In this document: piece after piece, positions 36,211-44,508 of the stretch
How the letters are laid out: the number at the start of each line of letters is the position of its first letter
How positions within the stretch are numbered: position 1 is the first letter of the stretch
Assembly: GCF_049898325.1 (NCBI RefSeq)
Contig: NZ_JAFCXL010000013.1
Span: forward strand, 1 to 64,000
DNA from: JAFCUW01 sp049898325
Lineage (GTDB): Bacteria; Pseudomonadota; Gammaproteobacteria; Burkholderiales; Burkholderiaceae_D
DNA: 64,000 nucleotides
Direction: 5' to 3'
Notes under the pieces: model-generated
Seen by the model: only the letters and a program-made list of their open reading frames with translations
Database searches by the model: none
Told to the model about the DNA's origin: nothing
Translations under genes and position numbers: made by a program

Positions 36211-36260
36211 CGGGTCTCCACGGGGCTGTGCATGCAGCCCACTGATTGTTTTGTGTTGCC

Positions 36261-36303
36261 GCTGGCATGCTCCGGGAGGGCAGAAAGACGCCCGGGGGCC
36301 AGC
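36261..36303. promoter_or_regulatory. Long GC hairpin in the intergenic region between acyltransferase and arsC
   Basis: GCTGGC pairs with GCCAGC on the outside; CTCCGGG pairs with CCCGGGG inside it with one G-T pair. It sits about 50 bp upstream of the acyltransferase start and about 100 bp before arsC. Its role is unknown; there is no T-run to make it a terminator. Confidence 0.3.
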
Positions 36304-36406
36304 ATTGTATTTCCAATGGGAAGCTATTTTAGCGGCATGGCAAGGGTGCCGCAAGGGAGGCGGTGACCTGGCCTGATATGATGTCCACCTGATAAGGAAC
36401 CCCGCC

Positions 36407-36754
36407 ATGGACATCACGATTTACCACAATCCCCGTTGCGGCACCTCGCGCAAGACGCTCGAACTGATCCGCGCCGCCGGGGTCGAACCGACCATCATCG
36501 ACTACCTGGCGACGCCGCCCTCGCGCGAGCAGCTCAAGGCCATGGCGGGGGCGGCCGGCTTGCCGCTGCGCTCGCTGCTGCGCAGCAAGGAGGCGGCCTA
36601 CGCCGAATTGGGGCTGGACAATGCCGCGCTCGACGACGACACCCTGGTCGACGCCATGCTGGCGCACCCGGTGCTGATCGAGCGTCCGCTGGTGGTGAGC
36701 GGCAAGGGTGTGCGGCTGTGCCGGCCCAGTGAAAAAGTGCTGGAAATCCTGTAA
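36407..36754 (+). CDS. arsC: Glutaredoxin-type arsenate reductase ArsC
   Basis: 115 residues of the ArsC/Spx thioredoxin-fold family. It has the active-site Cys11 in NPRCGTSR and the anion-binding region RPLVVSGKGVRLCRP, where the paired Arg residues hold the oxyanion. It reduces arsenate to arsenite with glutathione and glutaredoxin. No arsR, arsB or acr3 gene is next to it, so this is a stand-alone copy. The gene has an AAGGAA site. It is convergent with the beta-helix gene. Confidence 0.9.
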   Translation: MDITIYHNPRCGTSRKTLELIRAAGVEPTIIDYLATPPSREQLKAMAGAAGLPLRSLLRSKEAAYAELGLDNAALDDDTLVDAMLAHPVLIERPLVVSGKGVRLCRPSEKVLEIL

Positions 36755-36769
36755 GCGGGCACCCGTGCC

Positions 36770-37933
36770 TCAATGCTGGAGCGCCCCCAGGTCGACGCCG
36801 GCGGCGGTGCGCATGACGCCGTTGAAGTCGACCGGATGGGCATGCTCGAGCTCACCCTTGCCGATGGCCGGCGAGCCGGCGGCCAGGCTGAAATCGGGTG
36901 TGACCGTGCCGCCATAGTCGACGAAACGGGGCGCGGCGGCCACCGTCCTGGCATGCTGCATGCCAGCGGCCAGATGCCAGTCACCGGCCGGGTGTTGGAA
37001 CACCAGGTTGCTGCGATAGGCATTGTGGCGCCCCGTGGTGCCGCGCTCGACGATGCCGCGCTGGTTGTCGAACACGATGTTGTTGCTGACGGTCGTAAAA
37101 TCGTTGGCGCCCGGCGCCAGGTAAAAATCGCCGCCACCGACCAGGATGCCGATGTTCGAACCGGTCACCGTGTTGTTGACGACGCGCACGTGGTGGGCAT
37201 CGTGCCACATGACGATGCCGGCGTTGCCGCCTCGAAAAACGAGATTGTTTGCCACCAGCGCCGGGGTATTGATGGCGATGCCGTACACCGAGGGGCAGTC
37301 GATGGCGCCGATGTCGTGCACGGTGTTGCCGATGACTTCGCCGTGCGTGCCCTTGAAATAGCTTTCGAGGGTGATGGCGGCGCCGTCGGCGTCGTCGCAG
37401 GCGATGCCCCTTGCAATGTCGTGGACGCGGTTGTGGCGCAGCGAATCGAAGGAGCCGGCGTTGTAGAGACCGTGGCGCCAGCGCACGCCGGCCTGGTGCG
37501 CGCTGCCATCGATGTCGAAGCCGACGATGTCGACGTAACTGCCGCGGTTGTCCCAGGCGATGGTGCCGCTTGACTGGGGCGGCGGCACGATGCGGGCGTA
37601 GCCGGGCCGGGTGGCAACATAATAGATGCGCGCCGTCTCGGTGCCGTTGGCGACCGTCTTGAAGCCGCCCGCATAGCTGCCGGACGCGACGTGGATGGTG
37701 GTGCCGGGCAAGGCCGCCCTGGACGCTTTCTCGATGCTGAGGAAGGGCGACGATTCGCTGCCCAGGTTGTTGTCGGCGCCGGTGGTGGCCACGTACAGGT
37801 GGTAGGGGGTCGGTGGCGCCAGTGGCGCCTCGGGACCGGCCTGCGGCGCGCTGCCGGAGCGGCAGGCCGTCGCCAGCAGGCCAGTGGCGGCAGCGACGGC
37901 CACGACGGCAAGTCGGAACGGATGGTCGGGCAT
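36770..37933 (-). CDS. Exported right-handed beta-helix protein
   Basis: 387 residues. A signal sequence of about 30 residues ends in LLATAC, a possible but poor lipobox. YHLYVATTGADNNLGS then opens a pectate-lyase-like/parallel beta-helix region with repeated N-x-V-x-(D/G/N) coils (VIGNTVHDIGAID, VVNNTVTGSNIGI, TVSNNIVFDNQRGI). The last 60 residues (AGSPAIGKG, DFNGVMRT, VDLGAL) are the usual C-terminal cap of such choice-of-anchor/beta-helix proteins. It is probably a secreted polysaccharide-binding or lyase protein; catalytic residues are not identifiable. The ATG at 37933 follows AGGAG. Confidence 0.75.
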   Translation of the reverse strand: MPDHPFRLAVVAVAAATGLLATACRSGSAPQAGPEAPLAPPTPYHLYVATTGADNNLGSESSPFLSIEKASRAALPGTTIHVASGSYAGGFKTVANGTETARIYYVATRPGYARIVPPPQSSGTIAWDNRGSYVDIVGFDIDGSAHQAGVRWRHGLYNAGSFDSLRHNRVHDIARGIACDDADGAAITLESYFKGTHGEVIGNTVHDIGAIDCPSVYGIAINTPALVANNLVFRGGNAGIVMWHDAHHVRVVNNTVTGSNIGILVGGGDFYLAPGANDFTTVSNNIVFDNQRGIVERGTTGRHNAYRSNLVFQHPAGDWHLAAGMQHARTVAAAPRFVDYGGTVTPDFSLAAGSPAIGKGELEHAHPVDFNGVMRTAAGVDLGALQH

Positions 37934-38105
37934 GGCGGTCTCCTGATCAAAGGGCAAGCCGTTCAAGTTTGAAGCAAGGCAAGGGCGCCCGATTTCGAAT
38001 GGCGCAAACTGGCGCGGGATCGGCGTGGTTCGGTGCCCAGGCGTGTTGGCATATTTTCACGTTTTTCGCTACGCTGGGCAACAAGGTCAATTACGAGGAG
38101 GCGCA

Positions 38106-38939
38106 ATGCGCACATTGAGCATGCCGGGCGGGCGTTCGATCCCGGTGCTGGGGCAGGGCACCTGGAACATGGGCGAGGACCCGGCCGAACGGGACCGCGA
38201 AGCCGACGCCTTGCGACTGGGGCTCGACCTGGGCCTGTGCCTGATCGACACGGCCGAAATGTACGGGGAAGGCGGCGCCGAACGCGTGGTGGCGCAGGCG
38301 CTGGCGGGGCGGCGCGAACAGGCCTACATCGTCAGCAAGGTCTACCCGCACAACGCCGGCCGGCGCGCCGTGCAGGAGGCCTGCGAGCGCAGCTTGCGCC
38401 GCCTCGGCACCGACCGCATCGAACTGTACCTGCTGCACTGGCGCGGCGGGGTGCCGCTGGCCGAGACGTTCGAAGGCTTCGAAGCGCTCAAGGCGGCCGG
38501 CAAGATCGTCGATTACGGCGTGAGCAATTTCGACCGCGACGACATGCTCGAGGCGCACGCCACGGCGGGCGGCGCCGGCGTCGCCGTCAACCAGGTGCTC
38601 TACAACCTGGCCCGGCGCGGCGTCGAATGGGACCTGCTGCCCTGGTGCCGCCAGCACGGCGTGCCGCTGATGGCCTATTCGCCGCTCGAACAGGCCGGCA
38701 TGCTGGGCGTGGCCGCCCTGCGCGCGGTGGCTTCGCTGCGCGGGGTGACGCCGGCCCAGGTGGCGCTGGCCTGGCTGCTGCGCCAGGACGGCATTATTGC
38801 CATTCCCAAGGCGGTCAGCGCGCGCCACGTGCGCGAAAACGCCGCCGCTGTGGGCGTGACGCTCGAAGCGGAGGACCTGGCGGTGCTCGACACCGCCTTT
38901 GCGCCACCGCGGCGGGCCACGCCGCTGGCGATGCGCTGA
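38106..38939 (+). CDS. Aldo/keto reductase
   Basis: 277 residues with the complete catalytic tetrad: Asp48, Tyr53 (DTAEMYGEG), Lys78 (SKVYP) and His111 (LLHWRG). The NADPH-binding end IPKAVSARHVREN (Ser/Arg contacts) is also present. It reduces aldehydes or 2,5-diketo-gluconate/methylglyoxal-type substrates; the sequence resembles YeaE/DkgA-like enzymes. The ATG at 38106 has an excellent GAGGAGG site. It is monocistronic and convergent with the zinc-ribbon gene. Confidence 0.88.
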   Translation: MRTLSMPGGRSIPVLGQGTWNMGEDPAERDREADALRLGLDLGLCLIDTAEMYGEGGAERVVAQALAGRREQAYIVSKVYPHNAGRRAVQEACERSLRRLGTDRIELYLLHWRGGVPLAETFEGFEALKAAGKIVDYGVSNFDRDDMLEAHATAGGAGVAVNQVLYNLARRGVEWDLLPWCRQHGVPLMAYSPLEQAGMLGVAALRAVASLRGVTPAQVALAWLLRQDGIIAIPKAVSARHVRENAAAVGVTLEAEDLAVLDTAFAPPRRATPLAMR

Positions 38940-38944
38940 TCCAT

Positions 38945-38960
38945 CGCCGACAGGCTGCTA
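38945..38960. repeat. Solo end of the 46778-46945 fold-back repeat
   Basis: GCCGACAGGCTGCTAG matches the terminal repeat CCCGACAGGCTGCTAG at 46930-46945 in 15 of 16 bases. Its last bases supply the TAG stop codon of the zinc-ribbon gene. Confidence 0.5.
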
Positions 38961-39644
38961 GGGCGCGAAGCCAACCCGCTCGCGCAGCAGGAACAAGGGA
39001 TTCGAGACGATCGCCGAGGCGCTGTGGGTGCTGTCGTTGCCGCAGTGGCCACAGGTATGGCGGCGGTGCGCACGCACGGCGAACGCGCCCAGGTCCAGGT
39101 GCGGATAGCCGCAGCGGGCACAGTCGACGCAGCCGTCGGCAAAGGCCATCGCGGCCAGTGCCGGCGGGGTGACGTCGACCCGGTCGATGGCCGGGTGGCG
39201 GAACACGCCGACGGCGCGCAAGGCCAGCGCCGGCACGCGCAGGTCCAGCGTGGCGCTTTGCACTGCGATGGCGCCGTCCTGCAGGGAAAGCCGCAGCGGG
39301 GCGGCGCCGGCAGCGAGCAGGACCGGATCGATCAGCAGCGGATCGAGCGCGATCGACAGCGGCGTGGACGCGGCGCGGCAGCGGCCGTCGGCGCGCGCCA
39401 GGTCGGCATTCACGCCCCAGTAGGCCTGGTGCGACACGCACCACCAGCGCGTGGCGCCGTTGCGAAATTTGCCGGCGGTCCGCAAGCGGCAGTCGACCAG
39501 GCCGGCGCCCAGCACCCCCGTCAGCAGGCCGGCGCCGCCGCCGGCGATGGCGCCGACGGTGGCGCTGGCCGACCAGGCGATCGCCGCCCGCGCCGGCACG
39601 CCGGCGGCACTCCCTTGCCGCTGGGCTGGCCCCGCGATGGTCAC
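38958..39644 (-). CDS. Zinc-ribbon protein of unknown function
   Basis: 228 residues. The N-terminal third includes a Gly/Ala-rich hydrophobic stretch (AIAGGGAGLLTGVLGAGLV) that could be a membrane segment. The middle is a beta-rich region. The C-terminus has CVDCARCGYPHLDL followed by HRRHTCGHCGND, a plausible four-Cys zinc ribbon with extra Cys/His. Start: GTG at 39644 with GAAGGG upstream. It begins one base after the stop of the M1 peptidase gene, so translation is probably coupled. No known family is recognised. Confidence 0.6.
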   Translation of the reverse strand: MTIAGPAQRQGSAAGVPARAAIAWSASATVGAIAGGGAGLLTGVLGAGLVDCRLRTAGKFRNGATRWWCVSHQAYWGVNADLARADGRCRAASTPLSIALDPLLIDPVLLAAGAAPLRLSLQDGAIAVQSATLDLRVPALALRAVGVFRHPAIDRVDVTPPALAAMAFADGCVDCARCGYPHLDLGAFAVRAHRRHTCGHCGNDSTHSASAIVSNPLFLLRERVGFAP

Positions 39645-39645
39645 C

Positions 39646-42330
39646 TTAGCCCTTCGGCGCCCCCGTCGTCATCGCCCGGCTGATCGCCACGCAGCGCTGG
39701 TCCTCTTCACGCAGGGTCAGCAGGGCGCGCCGGGTGCCGGCCGACAGCGTCGTGTAGCGCGCCGCGGCGCCGTCGAGGCGCTTGACGCTGGCCGCAGTGC
39801 AGGTGGCCGGGATCATCTCGGCGTAGCTGCGCATGAACACGGGCCCGGCGCTCTTGTCGAGGGCCGGCAGGCTGGCCAGGCGCTCGGCGGCGGTGGCCTC
39901 GTTGAGCACCTTTTGTTCGACCGGGTAGAGGCTGTAGATGGCCACCCGCACGCGCGAAAACGGCAGCGTGGTTTTCTGGTCCTGCACCTTGGCCAGCCAT
40001 TCGCGCTTGGTGGCGGCATCGGGCCGGGACACGCTGGCGGCGAGCGCCTTGCCCTGGCCGGCGTCGGACTTGTCGCGCAGCTGCTCGGCGGCGATCAAGG
40101 CCGCGCTGCCCGGGTAATCGAAACGGTTCAGGCGCGCGATGATGGCCCAGCGCAGATCCTGGCCGATCTCCAGGCCCGTCACCTTGAGCGAGCCGTCGAG
40201 CAGTGCGGCGAGGCGGTCCAGGCCCGGCTTGCTGCTGGCGGCGCCCAGGTAAAAGCCGAACCAGCGGCGCTGGAAGTTGCTGTCGGCGCTGTTCGCTTGC
40301 ACGGCGCGCCAGCCGGTTTCTTCCATCTGTGCCGTGGTCGCGGCGGCGTAGGCGGGCGCCGCCTGCATGGCGTCGAGGTAGTGGTGCGAACTCGACAGCA
40401 TGCCCAGCACGCTGCCCAGCAGGGTGTAATCCTTTTCCAGCGGCGCATTGGTCAGCGCCGTGCCGATAAATTCATTGAGCGGCAACTGGCCGTCGCGCAC
40501 GCCGTCCCACAGGCTTTGCCACAGCATCGAGCGCAGCAGCGGATCGGCGACGCCGGCCACGCTGGCCTGGGCGGTGGCGAACGATTTCTTGTCGAGTCGG
40601 ACCTTGGCAAAGCCCCAGTCCTCGTAGTTCGGGTAAACCAGGTCCGGGCAGGCGCTGCCCACCAGGGCGGGCACGCTGGTGGAGGCGCCCTTGTAGGTGA
40701 CGTCGGCCCTGGCGGCCAGGGTCAGCTTGTCGCCGTCGCGCGTGAACGTGGCCACCTGCACGCGCTGTTCGCGCAAGGTCGGCAGGGCCGGCGTGGCGCT
40801 CTGGCGCAGGCTGAAGGCGGCCACCTTGCCGGCGCTGCAGCGGTAGTTGGCGGCGATGGTGTTGACCCCCGCTTCATAGAGCCACTGGCGGGTCCACGGC
40901 TTGAGGTCGCGCCCGGCCGCTTCACCCAGGCTGCCGATGAAGTCGTCGAGCCGGGCGTTCTTGAAGGCGTATTTTTCCAGGTAGTTGTGGACCCCTTTGC
41001 GGAACACTTCGGCGCCCAGCAGGTGGCGCAACTGCATCAGGGTCGATGCGCCTTTCGAATAGGTGATGGCGTCGATATTGTCGAAGGCATTCGCGGTCGA
41101 GGCCACCGGCACCTCGATCGGGTGGGTCGAGAGTGACTGGTCGGTGGCGTAGGCGGCCTGTTTGCCGCCCGCATAGAACGACAGCCAGGCGTGCTTGAAT
41201 TCGGTCGCCTCGGCCGTCGCCATGGTGCCCATGAAGGACGCAAAACTCTCGTTGAGCCACAGGCCGTTCCACCATTTCATGGTCACCAGGTCGCCGAACC
41301 ACTGGTGCGCCATCTCGTGCATGATGGTGCCGGCCAGGCCCTCGCGCTGGGCCTGGGTCATGGTCGACTGGTGCAGGAATCCCCGTTCGCCGAAGGTGAC
41401 GGCGCCGGCGTTTTCCATCGCACCGTAGAGGAAGTCCGGCACCAGCAACTGGTCGTACTTCTCCCACTGGTAGGGCACGCCGAAATAATTGTCGAAGAAG
41501 GTCAAACCGTCCTTGGTGTACTTGAACCAGTCGGCCGGCGTCACCTGCGACGCCACCGACTGGCGCGCGAACAGGCGCATCGGGTACTTGCCGCTGTTGT
41601 CTTCCCATACCTTGTAGGGGCCCGCGTGCAGCGAAAAATTGTACGGGCTCAGTACCTTCGAGACGGGAAAGCGCCAGTGCCGGGTGGTGGCGTCGGCCGG
41701 GTTGGCCTCGACCGCGCTCTCGCGCCGGGTCGACACCACCACCCAGTCGGCCGGCGCGGTGACGCTGACCTCGAAGGTCGCTTTCAGGTCGGGCTGGTCG
41801 AACAGGGCGAACATCTGGTGCGCGGCGGCCGGCTCGAAGTGCGAGTAGGTATACACCTTGCCGTCGGCCGGGTCGACCATGCGGTGCAGGCCTTCGCCGT
41901 TGGTGCTGTGCAGGCGCGTGTAGCGCACCACCACGCTGTTGCGGCCCTTGGCCAGGTCGGCCGCGGCGATGGTGATGAAGAACTGGTTATAGGCCGCTTC
42001 GACCGGCTTGCCATTGACGCTCACCGCGACCACGCTGGCCTTGTCGAGGTCGATCGTCAGGGGTGCGCTGTTGTCGGCCAGGTCGAAGTCGATGCGGCTG
42101 GTGCCGGCAAAATCGGGCTTGCCCGTCAGGGTAAAGTCGAGCACGTAGGCGACGTTCGACACGCGGCTCGAGCGGGCGCTGGCATCCTGCTCGGTCAAAT
42201 AGGTATTGGCCGCGCGCGCGGCCGGGGCCGCGGCCGCCGTCGCGGCGGTCGTCGTGACGGGGGCGAAGGTGGCGATGGCGCTGGCGACGGCGAGGACGAG
42301 GACGGGCAGACGGCGGGCAAATGGGATCAC
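39646..42330 (-). CDS. Exported M1-family zinc aminopeptidase
   Basis: 894 residues. A Sec signal peptide comes first, then the M1 N-terminal beta-domain. The substrate-binding GAMEN motif is at 303-307 and the zinc site HEMAHQWFG at 338-346, with the third ligand in NESFASF. A C-terminal ERAP1-like helical domain follows. It removes N-terminal residues from peptides in the periplasm. The start is taken as GTG at 42330 because AAGGAA lies 7 bases upstream and the signal peptide follows at once; ATG codons 42 and 57 bases upstream have no ribosome binding site. The downstream zinc-ribbon gene is coupled to it. Confidence 0.9.
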   Translation of the reverse strand: MIPFARRLPVLVLAVASAIATFAPVTTTAATAAAAPAARAANTYLTEQDASARSSRVSNVAYVLDFTLTGKPDFAGTSRIDFDLADNSAPLTIDLDKASVVAVSVNGKPVEAAYNQFFITIAAADLAKGRNSVVVRYTRLHSTNGEGLHRMVDPADGKVYTYSHFEPAAAHQMFALFDQPDLKATFEVSVTAPADWVVVSTRRESAVEANPADATTRHWRFPVSKVLSPYNFSLHAGPYKVWEDNSGKYPMRLFARQSVASQVTPADWFKYTKDGLTFFDNYFGVPYQWEKYDQLLVPDFLYGAMENAGAVTFGERGFLHQSTMTQAQREGLAGTIMHEMAHQWFGDLVTMKWWNGLWLNESFASFMGTMATAEATEFKHAWLSFYAGGKQAAYATDQSLSTHPIEVPVASTANAFDNIDAITYSKGASTLMQLRHLLGAEVFRKGVHNYLEKYAFKNARLDDFIGSLGEAAGRDLKPWTRQWLYEAGVNTIAANYRCSAGKVAAFSLRQSATPALPTLREQRVQVATFTRDGDKLTLAARADVTYKGASTSVPALVGSACPDLVYPNYEDWGFAKVRLDKKSFATAQASVAGVADPLLRSMLWQSLWDGVRDGQLPLNEFIGTALTNAPLEKDYTLLGSVLGMLSSSHHYLDAMQAAPAYAAATTAQMEETGWRAVQANSADSNFQRRWFGFYLGAASSKPGLDRLAALLDGSLKVTGLEIGQDLRWAIIARLNRFDYPGSAALIAAEQLRDKSDAGQGKALAASVSRPDAATKREWLAKVQDQKTTLPFSRVRVAIYSLYPVEQKVLNEATAAERLASLPALDKSAGPVFMRSYAEMIPATCTAASVKRLDGAAARYTTLSAGTRRALLTLREEDQRCVAISRAMTTGAPKG

Positions 42331-42435
42331 GGCATTCCTTGGGCTGGGGGTGGCAAAAGAATAGCACGGCATATTGCCGATGAACATTGCAACTTGATAT
42401 GCATGTCGGCTGCCAGCCGGCCCCGCGCGCCCACG

Positions 42436-42466
42436 AAAAAGGGGACGGCGCCATCGCCGTCCCCTT
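42436..42466 (-). terminator. Intrinsic terminator of the Old Yellow Enzyme gene
   Basis: On the minus strand AAGGGGACGGCG, a 4-base loop and CGCCGTCCCCTT form a perfect 12-bp stem that runs into TTTTT. It lies about 75 bp after the stop at 42543, beyond the 10-bp repeats. Confidence 0.85.
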
Positions 42467-42471
42467 CACTT

Positions 42472-42550
42472 GTCATGCCGGGTTCTGCCCGGTTCTGCCC
42501 GTTTATGCCCGGTTCTGCCCGGTTCTGCCCGGTTATGCCCGTTTACGCCT
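42472..42550. repeat. 10-bp tandem repeat array
   Basis: Seven successive 10-base units starting at 42481, consensus GGTTCTGCCC. Units 3 and 7 read GTTTATGCCC and GTTTACGCC, and unit 6 reads GGTTATGCCC. A partial unit precedes them. The array runs over the stop codon and last codons of the Old Yellow Enzyme gene and continues to its terminator. Confidence 0.85.
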
Positions 42551-43601
42551 GCAGCGCAGGGTAGTCCGTATAGCCTTCAGCGCCAGGACCGTAGAACAGC
42601 TGCGGCCGCTGCGGATTCATGGGCGCGTCTTCTTTCAGGCGGCGCGGCAGGTCCGGGTTGGCGATAAACAGTTTGCCGAAGGCGACCGCGTCGGCCTTGC
42701 CCTCTTGAATCAGTTGATCGGCCGATTCGCGCGTCAGTTGTTCGTTGGCGATGTAGACGCCGCCGAATTGTTCTTTCAGCAGGGGGCCCAGGCTGTCCGC
42801 GCCCACCGCCTCGCGGGCGCAGATGAAGGCGATGTTGCGGGCCTTCAGTTCGCGCGCCACGTAGCCGAACGTTTCGGCCGGGGTCGAGTCGCCCATGTCG
42901 TGGGCGTCGCGGCGCGGCGCCAGGTGCATGCCGACCTTGCCGGCGCCCCACACGGCGATGCAGGCGTCGGTTACTTCGAGCAGAAGGCGGGCGCGGTTTT
43001 CAATCGAGCCGCCGTAGTTGTCGGTGCGGGTGTTGGTGCTGTCTTGCAGGAACTGGTCGAGCAGGTAGCCATTGGCGCCGTGGATTTCCACGCCGTCGAA
43101 GCCGGCCAGCCTGGCGTTTTCGGCGCCCTTGCGGTAGGCGGCGACGATGCCGGCCAGTTCGGCCGTCTCCAGCGCGCGCGGCACCGGGTAGGCGCGCTCG
43201 GGGCGCAGCAGGCTGACGTGGCCGGCGGCGGCGATGGCGCTGGGGGCGACGGGCGTCGCGCCATCGAGCAGGCTGGGGTCGGAAATACGGCCCACGTGCC
43301 ACAGTTGCATGAAGATCAGGCCGCCGGCGGCGTGCACGGCCTCCGTCACGACTTTCCAGCCTTCAACTTGCTCATCGGACCAGATGCCCGGGGTGTTCTC
43401 GTAGCCGACGCCTTGCGCCACCACCGAGGTCGCTTCCGACAGGATCAGGCCGGCGCTGGCGCGCTGCACGTAATACTCGGCCATCAGCGCGTTCGGCACG
43501 CGGGCGCCGCCGATCGCGCGGGCGCGGGTGAGGGGGGCCATGACGATGCGGTTGGGCAAAGTGAAATCGCCGACGACGAGGGGATCGAAAATAGTGCTCA
43601 A
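42543..43601 (-). CDS. nemA: Old Yellow Enzyme / N-ethylmaleimide-type reductase
   Basis: 352 residues of the FMN-dependent ene-reductase family. It has PLVVGDFTLPNRIVMAPLTR at the start, then His174 and Asn177 (HGANGY) for carbonyl binding and DNYGGSIENRARLLLE. It reduces activated C=C bonds of electrophiles such as N-ethylmaleimide and enones. The start is a TTG at 43601 placed 8 bases after a clean AGGAG that overlaps the stop of the arsR-type gene; no ATG fits the family's N-terminus. It is cotranscribed with that regulator. The C-terminal codons lie in the 10-bp repeats. Confidence 0.9.
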   Translation of the reverse strand: MSTIFDPLVVGDFTLPNRIVMAPLTRARAIGGARVPNALMAEYYVQRASAGLILSEATSVVAQGVGYENTPGIWSDEQVEGWKVVTEAVHAAGGLIFMQLWHVGRISDPSLLDGATPVAPSAIAAAGHVSLLRPERAYPVPRALETAELAGIVAAYRKGAENARLAGFDGVEIHGANGYLLDQFLQDSTNTRTDNYGGSIENRARLLLEVTDACIAVWGAGKVGMHLAPRRDAHDMGDSTPAETFGYVARELKARNIAFICAREAVGADSLGPLLKEQFGGVYIANEQLTRESADQLIQEGKADAVAFGKLFIANPDLPRRLKEDAPMNPQRPQLFYGPGAEGYTDYPALQA

Positions 43602-43611
43602 GGTGGTGCTC

Positions 43612-43908
43612 CTAAAGTCCGTGATGCAATTGATGAAGAAACGCCTGGATGACGTCTTCATTGCGTTTGTAAAAAATCCACTGGCCCACGCGTCGGGCGC
43701 TGATCAAGCCGGCTTTTTGCAGGCTGGCCAGGTGCGCCGACACCGTCGACTGCGACAAGCCCGTGCGTTCGTCGATCAGACCGGCGCACACGCCCAGCTC
43801 GAGGCCATGCTCCTGCTGGGCGAAATACGCCTGCGGCTCTTTGAGCCACAATAAAATCTGGCGCCGCACGGGGTTGGCCAAGGCCTTGTGGATTGCGTCT
43901 ATGTCCAT
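43612..43908 (-). CDS. ArsR-family regulator of the ene-reductase
   Basis: 98 residues with the winged helix typical of ArsR/SmtB proteins: ALANPVRRQILLWL, the recognition helix region TGLSQSTVSAHLASLQ, and the wing RRVGQWIFYKR. It has a single Cys (Cys41 in GVCAGL), so classical metal sensing with two or three Cys is unlikely; a thiol switch by electrophiles would suit its enzyme neighbour. The enzyme gene follows 10 bp later. Its presumed operator is at 43943-43962, 35 bp upstream of the ATG. Confidence 0.88.
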   Translation of the reverse strand: MDIDAIHKALANPVRRQILLWLKEPQAYFAQQEHGLELGVCAGLIDERTGLSQSTVSAHLASLQKAGLISARRVGQWIFYKRNEDVIQAFLHQLHHGL

Positions 43909-43942
43909 ATAAAAGTTTCTGTATCGGGTTTCTGCGAACCTA

Positions 43943-43962
43943 ATATCGTCATATTACGATAT
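43943..43962. promoter_or_regulatory. Likely ArsR operator (ATATCGT-N6-ACGATAT)
   Basis: Perfect 7-bp arms around CATATT, AT-rich against a GC-rich background, in the promoter position of the arsR-nemA unit. The shape matches the 12-2-12-like or shorter palindromes bound by ArsR dimers. Confidence 0.7.
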
Positions 43963-44011
43963 GTAGAAAAAACTTGCTCGCGCCGCCTGATTGCGGCGCC
44001 GCCCGGGCAGT

Positions 44012-44371
44012 TCAGCCCAGCAGCAAGGCGGCCAGGGCCAGCAGGGCCGGCACGCACTGGATCCACAGGATGGTTTTTTTGACCGTGGCGGCGCCCCAGG
44101 CGCCGGCCACGGCCACGCACACCAGGCCGAACACGGCGAAGGCGCGGGCGACGGCGGCATCGGGATGGAGCAGCCCCAGCACCAGCGCCGCCACCAGGAA
44201 GCCGTTGTAGCAACCCTGGTTCGACATGGCAGGCGCCATGATCTCGGCCTTTTCGGCACTCAGGCCGAACACGCGCCGGCCACGGGTTTTGAAGAGCACC
44301 GTCTCGAGCAGCACGAAGTAGACGTGGAGTACGGCGATGAGGGCGATCAGGAAATGGGCAAGCATGGTCAT
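44012..44371 (-). CDS. DUF1304 small membrane protein
   Basis: 119 residues with four predicted membrane helices: MLAHFLIALIAVLHVYFVLLE (first, shortened), the LVAALVLGLL helix, the FAVFGLVCVAVAGAWG helix and the final ALLALAALLLG. FKTRGRRVFGLSAEK and SNQGCYNGFLVA are family signatures of DUF1304. Function is unknown in all members; some lie near multidrug or redox genes. It is divergent from the Gdx exporter gene and on the same strand as arsR-nemA. Confidence 0.85.
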   Translation of the reverse strand: MTMLAHFLIALIAVLHVYFVLLETVLFKTRGRRVFGLSAEKAEIMAPAMSNQGCYNGFLVAALVLGLLHPDAAVARAFAVFGLVCVAVAGAWGAATVKKTILWIQCVPALLALAALLLG

Positions 44372-44508
44372 GGCGCGGCCGGGGTCGGTGGTGAAAGAGG
44401 CTTGCAGTATACATAAGGTCGCCGGCGGGCAGGCGGGCGCCGCTTGCCGCTGGCCGCCCCCCGTGCTACCGTCGCGGCTGTTTGACGACTGTAATCAGGG
44501 GAGTGGGC

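Noticed and set aside
44415..44508. Guanidine riboswitch before gdx
   Set aside because: I looked for the ykkC, mini-ykkC and ykkC-III cores and saw no convincing match.
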